A DNA stretch of 64,000 nt from Puccinia triticina (taxonomy: Eukaryota; Basidiomycota; Pucciniomycetes; Pucciniales; Pucciniaceae), in NCBI RefSeq assembly GCF_026914185.1, contig NC_070558.1, positions 9,061,501 to 9,125,500 on the forward strand, read 5' to 3'. The notes beneath the pieces are model-generated. The model made no database searches, was not told the origin of the DNA, and was given only the letters and a program-made list of their open reading frames with translations. The position numbers were made by a program, and so were the translations under genes. Below are positions 1 to 12,487 of the stretch, in pieces. Numbering within the stretch: the first letter of the stretch is position 1; each line of letters opens with the position of its first letter.

Positions 1-67
1 TTTCCAAGATTTCACATTTCCTCACCTTGCCAAAGATCAATCCCCAACATCTCCCAGAGCTTGATGT

Positions 68-1020
68 TTGATAGTGAAATACCGCAAATGCCTCCATCGA
101 GGATGGCCGGAAGAATCAACAAAGCCAAACCTGCATCTGACACAGCACTATTCTGATGTCATACAGAGGTTTGGTCCCCCTAGATCAACAGCAGCGTGGG
201 CGCAAGAACGGGTTAATGGAATTCTCCAAAGATTACCAACAAATCACCACCCATGTCAGTCTGTGTTTTATTTAAATTCTGTTTAGATCATTACCAGCTG
301 ATAAGGTCTTTTTTTTTCTGGAGATCAGCGGAGATCCCAAAAACATTGTTGAAGGAATGGCACATAAACTCCACCCTCCAACTTGTTATCCGTGGCGAAG
401 AAACAAAGAAAGGCGGTTTGTTGGGAACGGACAATGCAAAGAAGAAGAACAAACCCACTTTACATCTTGACTCACAAATGATGACAAAGTGGAAACGAGC
501 TATTGCGGGGAAAGAGAAATCTAAGGGAAGGCTTTGTGCAAATCCCATGGAGCTTGATCCAACGGTATCAAGCGAAATTATGATAACAATCAAAGGAAAG
601 AACTTCAGCACAGCAAATCACCATCTTGGAAATTCTTATATTGAGTTTTTCTTTGGCCCTGACCAACGGTTTGGAACCATCAAGAACATATTCCGCTCAA
701 TTCAAACACCTGGGAAAACATGGATTATTGTTCTTCCTTTCAAGGAACTGAACAAAACTGATGATCCCTACAATGATTATCCGGACCTCAATTGCCGATT
801 GGTTCGAGATGAGTTTGAAGTTGCAGTGATTGTGGAGGAGGAGAAAATTGTTGGACATGTGGCTGTCCTGAAGAACCCTGCAGGAACTTTTGGAATTTTA
901 AGCGAGACCATCACAGCTGTTGGATTGGGCACGGTGGTAAGTCATTCTCATGTGATACGGTTTTTTTGGACGTTATCTGACAGATTGTTTGTCCAGGGAT
1001 GGGAAGGTCTTGAGATGTAA
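68..1020 (+). CDS. C-terminal part of a Tnp2/CACTA-like transposase (5' end outside window)
   Basis: Three exons can be read: up to 254, 329-936 and 997-1020, joined by introns 255-328 and 937-996, with the frame kept across both. The first exon has an H..H..IQRFGP..A.AQERVNGILQ..PTN block that resembles the DUF4218-type region of fungal Tnp2 (Transposase_21/CACTA-like) proteins, where FGP.(W).FP.ER.NG.LQ..NTN is typical. The long second exon ends in a basic, then aspartate/tyrosine-rich segment (DYPDLNCRLV) that could be the DUF4216-like tail of such proteins. The catalytic part would lie upstream, outside the window, so activity cannot be judged. The next gene, 330 bp downstream on the same strand, may belong to the same element. 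Family recalled from motif shape, not from a search; an uncharacterised rust repeat protein is the alternative. Confidence 0.5.
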
Positions 1021-1350
1021 GATCTATTTGGATGTTTTTTATTCTCATATGTACAAACTTTATATATATGTTTGCTTGGATGTTTTGCTTGAATAAGGGG
1101 TGCTTTCCCTTTCAGCTTGGTATATCGATGATACCAGATCTTCTGTTTCTGATCCGAGAAGCAACACAGTGTCCTCTATATATTATTCTGAAGTTACTCT
1201 GAACCCAAGACCATGTTCCTTGCTTATTGATTTTTAGATCACTCTACACTCGTCTCTGTCTCCTTCTTGAGAAACCATAAATATTCTCGATCAAAATTCA
1301 AAACATCTGTTTGCAATATTTCATCTTCAAATTGAGATTCAGCTACATCA
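1021..1350. other. Short intergenic region
   Basis: AT-rich spacer between two repeat-derived genes on the same strand. It presumably holds the 3' end of the upstream gene and the promoter of the next one. I see no specific motif I can support. Confidence 0.4.
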
Positions 1351-3079
1351 ATGGATCATGAGCCTCAGGAAGTCGACGCCGACGGAGGTAACGGAAATGC
1401 TGATCAAGCTGGAGGACAGACTGGACCGCAAGGTGGGGGAAATGGTCAAGACGAACACAGCTGGATATCAAAGGTCATTGACAGCATCCTACCTAACATC
1501 ACTGACGAAGCCAACCGTAATAGATCTGCTGGTAGCTCAGCTCCTTCTGGTGAGTTAGAAATCACAAGAAAAATTTAATTATCATTTTTAAATTGATTTT
1601 GATTCGGGCTTTCATCGGCTAGGTTCGCACCCTGCAGGATTGTTGAACACTGACAGCGTCACGGAACGACCCCGACTGGATCCCCATTTCGTTGTTGAGA
1701 ATGCCAGAGGGGCAAGAGCTCATGTGGAGGAGAATGGGATTTGAATCCGTGGGGAGCGCCGAGCCCGAGGAATTGCTTGGAAGGAAGCTCTCAATGAGCA
1801 TTGCGACAAGTATTCTCGTGGGATCCAACATTTTATCAAATTTTTCCTTGGAGGACCAGTAAAACCGCAAGACTATCCTTCATCGCCGACCACAGAAGAA
1901 TTAGAGGCTCTTTACTGGGTAGACAGGCGATCCAAAATGATAATTGAACAACTCGATAGGTTGCGTTCCAGTCTCTCGGCCAAATCTCTAGCGGAGCAAG
2001 ACTTCTATGTGGCACAGGCCGAGAAGGAGATACGTAAGAATATCCCACTTCCAACATTCCATCCGGCTCCGAGGAAAGGTGATCTAGGAGGTGGAAAGCC
2101 AATCAGTCTCCAAACGAAGGGGGATGTTGAGCGAGCGCTAGCCTTAGCTGGAATCTCGAGATTCACGTTTGAATGGAACGTTCCCCGTGACGAGGATTCG
2201 ACTTGGAACTCTGCGGTTATTGAAGTGATGGGAAAGAAATCTGTGGAATGGCTTGGATGATCAATGAAAATCAGTGAGGAGGAGACTGGACAGGTGGCAG
2301 CTATCATTAAACGTTGGCTTGAAACTAAATCGCGAGAGATTCAACAGTACGGAGATATGGATGTTACCAAGTACGATGATATCAAGTCAAAGAAATCAAC
2401 CAAGGCACAATATCAGAGGTGGCGCAAGAATGTAAGTGCGGTGTCTCCTGCTCAACCCGTTTTTCTGAACCAGTAACACAAGTTGATAATTTGTTTTGCA
2501 CTGCAACAGATCAAGGAGCAACGATGTAAGATGGGTGATAAAGTCTTTCATAATCTTCCCCAACTGGCGGTAGTGCTGGAGGACAAGAGGTGCCACTCGG
2601 ATATTGAAGACGGACCGGACGGCGCGAATCCTATTAGTGTATTTCCAGCTTGGCGTAGTGTTCATCTCACAGAAATCCTCCACAATCTCGATTGAATGGT
2701 GCAAGCCCAAGCTACCCATCACAAAACAATCGAGACAAACAAGAAGATGTATGCACGTTCGGCACGTAACCACGCGAAGACTGTTGGTGGAGCTATTGGC
2801 GTTGCACGTGATTGGCCAAAAGATTGCTATGATCAAGGGTTCTGGAACGGTCTGAGTAAATTCGAGCAGGATACTCTTTCAAAAATTCCGGAAGTCAACA
2901 TTGCACAGATCGCTCAAGGCTTGACTCAGATTTGCCGAAGGGGTAATCACACCGGCTCCAGTGGTCCATCAGACGGAGGAGTGACAAGCCGTGGTCAGAA
3001 ACGAGTTCAATCTGAAGAACGGAATGATGACCAGGTGGGAGGTGTCCCAGGCGCTAGCGGAGGAATGCATGTCGATTAA
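1351..3079 (+). pseudogene. Repeat-associated hypothetical gene with three in-frame TGA codons
   Basis: Exons 1351-1549, 1623-2431 and 2510-3079 join in one frame of 526 codons (introns GTGAGT..CTAG and GTAAGT..ACAG). The frame is continuous except for TGA at 1742, 2258 and 2693. At each stop the surrounding residues read straight through, and CGA (Arg) is the obvious ancestor. The product starts with an acidic Gly/Gln/Asn-rich N-terminus, has an acidic-basic middle, and ends in a Gly/Ser/Asp-rich tail. I recognise no catalytic domain. It follows the Tnp2-like gene in the same orientation and could be the second gene of that element. All three breaks are the same change, C to T at CpG, so the copy looks like a repeat decayed by CpG-type mutation rather than a real short gene. 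Sequencing error is unlikely to make three identical changes. Confidence 0.65.
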
Positions 3080-3311
3080 TCAAAAATGATGGTTTTTGGG
3101 GGGCAGGTGATTTTGTGTTGGCTGTTTCTTTTCTTTTCTAACGGTGGTATCCTTCTAAAAGATGTTTTCTCCAATTGTACTTCATTTTGATAATCTGGAG
3201 GCTGGAGATAGTTGAAATAGATTCTGGTATTTTGGAACCGGATTGTGATGCCTATTCCTGTGCAAAGCGTAGATCCCGTGAAGAATGTGGGATCTGCAAT
3301 CACCAGGTCAA

Positions 3312-3347
3312 TGTCACCAAAACGTACGCGCGTACGTTTTGGTGACA
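3312..3347. repeat. Perfect 36 bp CpG-rich palindrome, copy 1
   Basis: The arm TGTCACCAAAACGTACGC is followed directly by its reverse complement with no loop, giving a perfect 36 bp palindrome. The same sequence occurs at 9514-9557 (there 44 bp with extra matching flanks), and a half-site GTCACCAAAAC occurs near 63527. It may be two fused head-to-head terminal repeats, or an end/target signal for a mobile unit. Confidence 0.85.
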
Positions 3348-4008
3348 CAGGGCAGACCTACAAGTTGTATCACAACTAAGCCCTCTGCCAGGGGTTTCTA
3401 GCGCAACAGAGAGAACTTATGATCAAGATAAGTCCAATTGCAACTTATATGTAGATGAAGTGGGGTTTAAGTCAAAAACAACCAATCCTTCATCTACACT
3501 TGTGACCATTGTGATACCTGTTTGTTTGAGAGTTATTTCGTATGCAGAAAAGAGTGAATCCATATTACATATGATAATTCCCCCTGGGTTTATTTGGAGA
3601 GGGAAAGACAAACTTGGGTGCTAGGACCTGAATGCATATCTATGCCCTTCATGATTCTTAACGTATGACAAAGTGTGTTTCTTGATGAAATCAGCTGGTG
3701 GTGCTCCCTGCTGATAAATAATGAACAGTTGATTATGTATTCCTTTGTCTACAAGGGGATTAATTAACCTAGAAGATGGTCTCTCAGACCTATGTAGATT
3801 GAAGATCGAGTCAAATAGATTGTGGTTGTACACAACCCTTTTTGTTGATGCGTCACCTGCTTCCAATGAGAATATATAAGCACGCACTTTTCAATGGTTC
3901 TTGTCTCTTCCCCCCACCTCCCATAATTTCTCCACATCACAAGTGTCATTTAATCAACTCCATCAATTCTCCCAACCTATCCTCCTTACATATCAACACA
4001 CAAAAACA
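3348..4008. other. Intergenic; upstream region of the 757-aa gene
   Basis: No coding frame longer than about 90 codons looks real here. A TATATAAG-like motif near 3873-3880 lies about 130 bp upstream of the next start codon and may be its TATA box. Confidence 0.35.
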
Positions 4009-6590
4009 ATGAATACCAAGACCCCAAACACTCCTCATCCAGCTCCCTTACCAGCCGAACCCAATGCCACTCGAGAAGCTCCACCAACACCACCCCCAAG
4101 TAAGAATTTCATGGCAGTGGATTGTTCTTATTCCTGTTGTTCCTCTTACTGACTGATTACATCACACAGCTAAAGAGGTTTTAGAGCAGAACTTCCTTGG
4201 TCCGCCATTGCCAGCCCCAACGTTTGAAGAGTTCTCAACATCGATGAAAAGTAACAGCCTTCCTGAGCCCCTCAACCCAGACCAATCAATCCTCCAAAGC
4301 GGAATACAGCAGATTACGGCAGAGGAATTCAATCGTAACATTTCAACTGCTGAAACAACGTTACTTGGCTTGGTCAATCTGAGGCTGCCAAGGAGCATCA
4401 AGAGGAAGATTGGCGAATGCGCTCATGAAATTAAAAACTCAAAATTGAGTGTGTTATCTGTTGAAACCATTCAAGAGTTTCCTGAACGAAAAGCTGATTT
4501 ATTCCCTTCACCTTAGCATTTGAGGAGACCGGTGAAATACCAGACAATGAGGGAATCAGTATTACTGAAGTACAGCCACCCCGCCCATCTTCCTGCAGCA
4601 CAACCTTGGTGTCCACAATCCCAAGAAGATCGACAAAGAAAAGCAAAAAGGCCAACTCAGTTGACCCAGCCTTGCTATTAACCCAAGGACGTGTTTCTGT
4701 TCCTACAAATTCCAACACTCCAGCGGCTTCTGATAACGTCAATGGTCCTGACCTCCCGGTGGTGAACACATCATCTGCGACACCTTTACTTGCCAACACA
4801 GCATCGCAAACGCCTACCACCCCCAGCCAGACCACATTTGACCCAGCCCCACAAACCATATCACCTGCCGAGTTGTTCAAACCTACCGGGCCTCAAATGG
4901 ACAAGGGACCTCGAGATACCGAGAACAGTGCAGTTTCCGACTCTGCCAATTACGGTGGGAAATTACCTGCTCCTTCTTTCCTGCCCTATGTCATACTTCT
5001 ATATGCTAACCCGTCAGCAGCCTACTGATAAATTATGGTTTTTGGATTTTACAGCCCCAGGTCCACCTCTGGATAACGCTCCTCAGTCCAAAATACCTGT
5101 ACCACCTGAATCAAGTTGTGAAATTGAGTCTGGCGGTAACCAAAACGACAAATCTCAAACCTCGGGAATCCCTGCTTCCCTTCTACCAAATACTTCCAAC
5201 GGTGGTGATCCAGGAGCCACCAAATTGCCAACCAATCTAACTATCCTCAAGTCGATTGATGCACAAATTTCAGTGATCAAGATCTCTCAGGAAGTTGATG
5301 GTGTGAGGCCAAACTGGGAGAGGTACAAAACCACATGGGCTGCTCTCTCAAAACTTGCTCAATTTCGAGCTCAATCTCTCCAGAACCCAGGTCCACACAG
5401 CATGGATTTTCACTTTGAAAGAACTTCCTGCTCATACACTTCTTGGATTAAAAATATTAGCTCTCTGGGTTAGTTGCACATCCTTGTTTCACTTCATTTC
5501 ACCTCAATAATTTAACATTCATCGTACTCTCCCCTCAGCCACCGACTTCTTAGCTCCATCTCCAAATGACCAATGGAACTGCCCAGACGTCATCAATTTC
5601 GATCTGATTTTGGTATTTGCCCAAAGAGAAAAAACTGGCTCCTCTGAGCCATTTGTCTCTCCCACCTCGAAAACCAAACATCCTGAGTCCACACTCATCC
5701 AATTTCTTCACCGTCTCCAAAGCCCACCTCCTGCAGTCATCTCCGAGTGGGCCAAGATAATTGCTGCATCAGTTGAGGTCATGGCTTTTAAGCTCTACAA
5801 CCCACCACCTCCAACTCCTGATGCCAACAACGAACCAATTAACCAAGGTCTTCAGGTTCTTGAATGGCTTGAAGGACTCAAGAAATCGCTCTCAAATTTT
5901 GAAACGACTAGTGAGACCGACCAAACCTCTGCTGATGCCGAAGGAAATGTTGTCCAGCGCTCTCACGCCATCGATGTCCTGAAAGAATTTGCTAAGGTCA
6001 TAATCGACGTATATATGGGATACATTATATTCCAAGTTCACGGTCTCAGTGGACCTCCACTAAAAAACAGCCAGGTCAAGCAAAAATCTCGAGCCCAAGA
6101 AGCCACAGCCAATCTGTCAAACTCAGGATCCAACCCTGGTCTCACTCAAATTGCTGCCGGAGACGCTTTAAAGACGAAAACCACGGCTGTCCAGAAACTC
6201 AAGGAAATCCAGACTAGGCACAACTTCCAGCCCCTCACCTACTTCCTTGTTGGCGGTGTTCGAGGTCTCTTTGTCGCTTCCAAAAATTACCGCCACTCCC
6301 CAGTATCAGAATGTATGTCATTCATCCAGTCAATGGCGGCAATTAATGAGTGGTCCAAATCACCTCGAACACCAGAGGAACCGATCTGGAAAAATCTGTC
6401 AGCATACCTGGTTGAAATCTTCAAACCGGCATTCCAGTCACCCGGTAAAATTGTACCTATCCAAAAAAAGCCAGATCCTCATGAGTTAGCACAGGCTATT
6501 ACGGTAGACTTTTTGACCCATTGGAGGACCAACCAACCTAGCTGTCCATTTCTCATTCCCCAGGCACCTCGCCAAATCACCGAAAAGTAA
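4009..6590 (+). CDS. Hypothetical 757-aa Pro/Ser/Thr-rich protein, five exons
   Basis: Exons 4009-4099, 4170-4448, 4517-4954, 5055-5468 and 5539-6590 total 2274 nt and join in one open frame; each intron has GT..AG ends. The ATG at 4009 is the first in frame after the pyrimidine-rich leader. The N-terminal third is low in complexity and rich in proline, threonine and asparagine. The C-terminal half (from about residue 400) is alpha-helical in character and contains basic patches. I recognise no catalytic motif and no signal peptide. The gene faces the 246-aa gene at 7926-8814 (convergent), and both lie between the two copies of the CpG-rich palindrome. They may be the two genes of one mobile unit, but no transposase motif is visible. 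An ordinary lineage-specific rust gene is equally possible. Confidence 0.75.
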
Positions 6591-7925
6591 TGTGTCTCCT
6601 TGAGTAGCTCTGTTGCAGTACATAACCCCCTCCTGTTTCACTGTGTCAACACCCCCCTCTTTTAGCTCCTCCAATCTGCCAACGATAGTGTGCCTTTCTC
6701 TTCATTTCAGGTAAATGGCTGCCTATGTTCAATATCTGCCTTCCTTAGCTGTTTGTTCTGAAAATTGTCAGATTTTTGTGTGCTCCAAAGTGTGTACATA
6801 AAAATGACATTGAGTTGAAATAGATTGCACATGAAACTTTTGAAGATTTGCTTGTTTGCCCCAAAAATAACCAAATCGGCCTCTTTTCCTGTCCTGACTC
6901 AGGCAGTCTGATCTCTGTCAACTCCTTACTATGTCACATGAGGATTGTCTTGGCTCCTAGGTTCTATGTGCTTTAAAATAAAGCAATTGTCTTTTTCTTA
7001 CCCTTGTAGTATACCTATTGAAGGCTATCATGTAGAACCCTTGTGATAGGAATTGTGTGAATTTTTGCTCCGGTGCAGACCACCACCCTCCTATCTGAAA
7101 GAGAATAATACCTGGAGGAAATATTGTCAATAGGTCCTTTGCACTCATTCCAAATCTCAGTTACACATACGTGACTTTTGTTTGTTACTTTAGACAATAA
7201 TCAAGACTAGGGATATTCTAAGAGGCTGTTGACCGTCTTTTGCCTCCCTGTAAAAGTGTTTCCTGTTAAAATTCACCGATTTGAGTCTTCCTTTGTTTCA
7301 AAGGATTCATGTAGACACATCCAGCAGTGTGGTTATTTGATTATTCTGCACTGGGAATTGGTGAGAGATAATTGATTTTATGTGAATAAGTTTCATTTGG
7401 ATTCACTTGAAAATCTTGAATGCTATCTGATGAAATCACTTCAAAGTCATTTCTTTGATTTTCTTTCTCTGAAATTACCAAGATGTAGGAATATGTCAGG
7501 GAGCAAAGGTCACACAGAAACCTTTGCTGGACATGTTAAGGGATAAGTGTCATGTAAAATCCAGTATTAAACTCAAACTGTGTTATATACTGCAAAGGCA
7601 GTCACCTGTTGCACTTTCTCCAATCCAAAAAAACAATATGCTGGCCAGAGAATCACGACTTATGCCTCCCAAACTGCAAAGTACTGCACTTACTCCAAGG
7701 AACCTTTTGCACATTCTAACTATACTCTATCAAGGTTTGATAACATTACACAGGTATTTGGCATGAGGAGGAGCAAGAATTTACAAATCTCATATGGCTT
7801 GGATAAAGCATCATCATTTTTTATCAAAGAAACACATCAAACAATGTCTCAAAGATGGGAAGGAGGAAACTTTTGGGAAGTGGGAAAAGACAAAGAGGAA
7901 ATAGGATGAAGTGTTGTATTTTCAC
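6591..7925. other. Intergenic between convergent genes, AT-rich
   Basis: About 1.3 kb with only short frames on both strands and no recognisable protein, RNA gene or terminal repeat. It holds the 3' ends of the two flanking convergent genes. Confidence 0.4.
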
Positions 7926-8814
7926 TTAAATCTGTTCAAAGCTGAATGAAATGATCTCTTTTTTCCGTTCCTTCTCTTTGGTAACTTCACCAGTGCCCAA
8001 TCGTCTACGTTTAACTGTTGAATTTTTTTGGGATTTGACCTGAGGAAATATCTGGTTGATATTGAGCGTCCTAAAACTTCGAGGCTGTTGACCTTCGCAA
8101 AAAATAAGTGTCAATTGTAACCCAGCACAAGAAGCAGGAGTGGGAAAGTGTGGCAGCTGATCACTTACTGTTGTTTCCACAATGTGAGCATCCTTATAGG
8201 ATTCAATCCCAGCCTTACCACCAAACTTGATCCAGTCCCCACGTTGAAGCTGACACATTTTCCCCAAAAGTTCAGAGTCCCAGGCAAGAAGTCGGATCGA
8301 GGCCCCCTGCAATCAGTTTGCATGAGTTCTAAGTGAGTTCAAAATTCATATAACTATCACCTAGTTTCACCAGACAGCGTACCTTCTTTGGTAATGCGTC
8401 CTGAACAGTCACATAGCTTTGTCAACAAGCAGTCCAATTGTAATTAACCTTTACCACATATCCAGATCCCCAGACGCGAGCCTTGTGAAATTCCTCGACC
8501 AATTCAAAGCTTTGGCCTTGGTGTAACACCCACTTTCCTTCGCCAACCGTAACCTTGGGGTAACCACCAAAAGTACTAGCAGTAAGGTATCCAGTGAAAA
8601 AGATTTGGGTTTCAGGATTGTAAATGAAAGGAGGGGGATCTGGGCTGCATGACTTTAGAATGACATGGAATTTTGACAGTTCAGAATATGGGATATGTTG
8701 GACTATATCATTGGAACTGATCACAGTGGTGAGATGGATAGTATTATCTAAAGATCCATGAATCGATGTGATATCCACTAGAGAAATGTGCAGGTTTCCA
8801 GATATCTCAAACAT
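7926..8814 (-). CDS. Hypothetical 246-aa protein, possibly OB-fold
   Basis: Two exons on the minus strand, 8814-8455 and 8306-7926, joined by a GTAAAG..GCAG intron in phase 0, give 246 residues. Both halves are rich in short beta-type stretches. The second contains RLLAWDSELLGK followed by GDWIKF, the kind of strand-loop-strand pattern seen in OB-fold single-strand DNA-binding proteins (RPA, POT1). This is a structural guess, not a family match. The C-terminus is strongly basic (KRRR and KEKERKK), like a nuclear localisation signal. A possible extra intron near 8171-8071 would change the last 60 residues, but that alternative tail is basic too. The gene converges on the 757-aa gene and lies just inside the second palindrome. 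Confidence 0.6.
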
Positions 8815-9513
8815 TGTCGTAAATTTCTAATGTGGAGGTCTGGAGACAGATAACAGTACTGGAGGTATAGGGGGAGTTGATAATCATGAGGGGTTTGATC
8901 ATCGGTGGACCATTCCTATTTAAGTTATTTTGGTGGGACCTCATGTTCCAAAACCCCACATACCACCACAATTTCTGCAACCAATAGCTGCTTTACCCCT
9001 TTCAACTCTTTAATCAAGGGGAGAAGATTTACAGAAGGGAGTCCCACCACATATCCAAATAAATTACCACAGGGATGTTTAGACTTTGGGGTTTCCAATC
9101 AATAAATATTTGTGGCACACGTCGAGATGTCTAAGGGACACCAGCAGAAATAAGAAAAGGGCTTCTGTTTAGTTTTTTGGGGATGTTTGGTTGTGCCGTA
9201 CATAATGAATAACTATACGCAAAACCCCAAAAGCAATATGTAGGTGTTATGTATGCAGAAGCACAAAGGAAATGATCACCATGTGATGCAGCATTGTTTG
9301 TGAGGCTTTATGTTTGAGAAAATGATTCACAAATGAAGTGCTTACACCACATTGAACTACGATAGGCCTTTGTCCAAAATGAATTTGACCGGTATCTCCA
9401 CTCCTGTATAATTTTTATGTAAACTATAAGGGCCAAACACATCAATTCACCACGTATTTCTGCCCAAAAAAATCAATTCCCTGCATATTTCTGCCTCAAA
9501 ATGGAATAGCTAG

Positions 9514-9557
9514 GGCTTGTCACCAAAACGTACGCGCGTACGTTTTGGTGACAAGCC
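9514..9557. repeat. Perfect 44 bp CpG-rich palindrome, copy 2
   Basis: Same palindrome as at 3312-3347, extended by four matching bases per arm (GGCTTGTCACC outward). It is loop-free and perfectly symmetrical around 9535/9536. It lies about 700 bp upstream of the 246-aa gene's start, as copy 1 lies about 660 bp upstream of the 757-aa gene's start. Confidence 0.85.
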
Positions 9558-11767
9558 TTCTGTGCTGGAAGATTCAACCTCAGCCAGCACCCCCACCTCA
9601 AATAAAAACTGTCGAAGCACTATTTTTCATATGACAATAAAACGCCAGTTCACCATTTGATGTCAGTCCAATATATACATCTTATCCTTCCCTTCTCAAA
9701 GTGGAGGGGGTAAAGAAATGTAAATTGTTCACCCCTCTTGCTAGCCAGTTAACATGTATCACAGTTTTGAACTGCAGTTGGGTGATATCCCAACTGACAC
9801 TCCCTGACAGCGTAATTCATCTCAATGCACAGTACCTGCATGCTTGTGTACCTGTATTCATATCCCAACTGTCTGAAATGAATTTTTTTAGGGATATACC
9901 TCCTTCAACATATTTTCACCCAATGTCTAATACCAGTTTTTCACAACGATTTTCAATGTTACACACAAGTACATCCCAAAAAAAGTGCCTGGTAATTTAA
10001 TGCTGGCATATTCCAGGGGAGATCCCCCCCAAAATCTATGATGTTGTCACAGAATGGTTAAGTCAGAAGCCTATGAAAACGTAGCATACTTGTCTTTTCA
10101 TGTTTAGTTTATTTGATCAAACAAACTACACTAACAGTGAACTGACTTCAATGTATCCAAACCTGATTGTGCCAGCTCCTCAAATCTTCCTCTTGTGATT
10201 TGAAACCTCCTCAACAATATCTAATTCACAGTTGCATTGAAGCAATCATCTCCAAACAGATTGGAAAATCAGAACCAAGAGCTGAAGGCATTGATTTGTA
10301 TTTGATTCCAGGATAGCATCTCATACTTCCTCCGCAAAAGATTTTAAGGGGGGGCCTATTCCATTTATAGACTCATAAATCCATATCATGTATAGGTATT
10401 GGATTGTTTTTTGCCACACAATTTTCAGCTCATCTCAAACTTGATAAAAGTCCACTGCACCAACACCGCAAAAGCCACACCAAAAGGGTATCATCAGCTT
10501 TCCCATCAAGAAAATGACACTTGAATTTCTCTGTTTCACTAGCACCGTGCATCAATTTCACATTGATTGTTTGCATTATGTTACTTCATTTCAGTTGTAT
10601 GTGAAAGATCATGTTATTCTTATGCAAACCAAAAGTAGTGATTTAGATTTAGATTTAGATTTTTATTCTCTCCTGGAAGGTTCTTTCAAAAACATCTCAA
10701 CTCATCCAAAAGTCATGTGATTATGTTAATGTCCCTTTTCCTCATGACTATGAGGCTTCTCATCAGGTTGAAGTGTTGGATTTGATTAACAGTTGAACTA
10801 TGTGGAACATGTCTTCTGCTTTAATACTGATCAAAAGCACAGCAAAATTGTCTTCACGCAATGCAAATTTTCATGTGTATGCTTCAGAAACTAGCATCCT
10901 GCAAATCATAGACCCACTGATCTTGTCTAATCCTATATATGTATACTACATAATTCCTCACTCACGAAGCACCCCACTTTGCAGGCTGGTACAGTTTTGA
11001 GTACCCTGTAATTATTGAGGACCATGGAATTCCTGTCATCTCTCTTAAGTATTTGCAACAATTCAAGTTTTTGATTAAAATTGCATAAATTTCAAATGTT
11101 TGTTGGAAATAGGCAAACACTTCTTTGCTGGCCAACATCTTCGCTCATGCAGAGTATTCACGGCATCACACATCTCATTATTCTCTTTGAAATGAAACAG
11201 CCACTGCCCGCTTTAACTTGAAAATCTGTGCATCTGTCCAGCTTTCCATTTCATAGAGACCTTTTTCACCTTTTGCACATGTGTAACTTGAGTTTTTCGA
11301 TTTGTTCTAATCTAGTATCTTGGCAAAAGTATTCTCCTTATTTTGTCTCTCATATTGAAGCATGTATGGATTACCCTTTTGATGGTAATTGTCAGGTTGG
11401 TTTCAACACCACGGAAGCCTAAGTGTGAATTTGCAGTGCCCAATGTGGGTTCTGCAGTTGAAATGTGCAGAATTGCTGTGCGAGTTGGTACATTAATCCT
11501 GAATTTATTTGCTTTCCTGCTGAAGCAAGCCAAATTGCACAGTGGGTGCCTCGAACTCAGGATTCCCAGATGGCTTAACTCAAGCCCCCTCCACGTTGCA
11601 GCAAACGCGATTTGCAGGAACTTGAGTTCGCTGGAACTCAGAAATCCTGACTGGTCTCTTCATGTGTCAGTATTAACACTTCCAAAAACTCATCTGCACT
11701 TCTAAAACAACCATCACTCTGCCTTGCTCCAATCAATCAACCTTCTTGACCGGTAGCTCATCTCCCT

Positions 11768-11900
11768 CGCTGCAGAGCAACAAACAAGCAAACGATTCAA
11801 CCGATCAAACGAACAAACTACTGAACAATCAAACAAACAAACGATCAAACGATCAAACAATCAAACGATCAAACGAACGAACGATTAATCGCGCGCACGA
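11768..11900. repeat. Degenerate (GATCAAAC)n low-complexity array
   Basis: About 130 bp of repeated CAAACGATCAAACGAACAAAC-like units, 4 or 8 bp in period with substitutions, ending in GCGCGCACG. Open frames across it are artefacts of low complexity. Confidence 0.7.
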
Positions 11901-12328
11901 TTGCTTGCGCGTACAACTTATCTTTCAAGCAACCGCAGGTAAACAGCTCCTCCTGACTCGGAAACTGTGTATGTATAACATTCTTCATTCCATTCCGAAC
12001 TTTAGAATCTTCGCTTCCTCCCCATTAATTGATCAATTAATTAATCCTCCAACTGACCATGATGCTTTGTCTCTTTCAGGGCCAATCGTTCTCATCTCAC
12101 CCCCTTGTATGTACTCCTTCCACTCTGAGCATTCATTGTTGCTAACACAAAAACCTTCCCTTGCTTCAATATTTATCATTTTGAACAATGTCCTTGATCA
12201 GGCTCTGACAGCGTCATCACTAGGACCCGGCTTTCTTTTTTGGCTTCAAGAGTGTGAAAACAAACGATCGTTCAACATACCTACATACAAGGAAGTGAGT
12301 TGAAGCATTGGCTTGCCTTCCTTTCAAT

Positions 12329-12368
12329 AGATCGATCGATCGATCAATCAATGAATCAATTGATCAAA
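12329..12368. repeat. Tetranucleotide microsatellite (ATCG)n/(ATCA)n
   Basis: A short run of ATCG repeats that changes to ATCA/ATGA repeats. Confidence 0.8.
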
Positions 12369-12487
12369 TGACATAATGATGAATAAATCACCGTTTGCTA
12401 CAGGAAGCTAACATATGTATGATTCTTCTAACCTTACGCTATTGTCACATAGCTTTCATCGAAAGACAAAACACGCTTCATTCCGCA

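Larger units (their letters stand above)
9558..12487. other. Long gene-poor AT-rich stretch with microsatellites
   Basis: Nothing with convincing coding character on either strand over 2.9 kb. It includes a GATTTA/TTTAGA short tandem near 10645-10665, a degenerate CAAACGAT-type array at 11768-11900, and a CGAT/CAAT array at 12329-12368. The last part should hold the promoter of the TET-like gene. Confidence 0.45.

Noticed and set aside
1742..2695. TGA recoding (stop read as Arg) as an explanation for the in-frame TGAs
   Set aside because: Intact genes in the window (Ty3 pol, PEX10, PEX19) use TGA or other stops normally, and single-copy genes have no internal TGA.
3312..3347. CRISPR-like or Helitron 3' hairpin
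   Set aside because: No spacer array exists, and the palindrome has no loop and no CTRR end at the right distance; eukaryotic context also excludes CRISPR.
11746..12303. 185-codon open frame (Asn/Gln/Ser-rich)
   Set aside because: Its N-terminal half is the tetranucleotide array and the rest has no protein-like conservation or splice partners.
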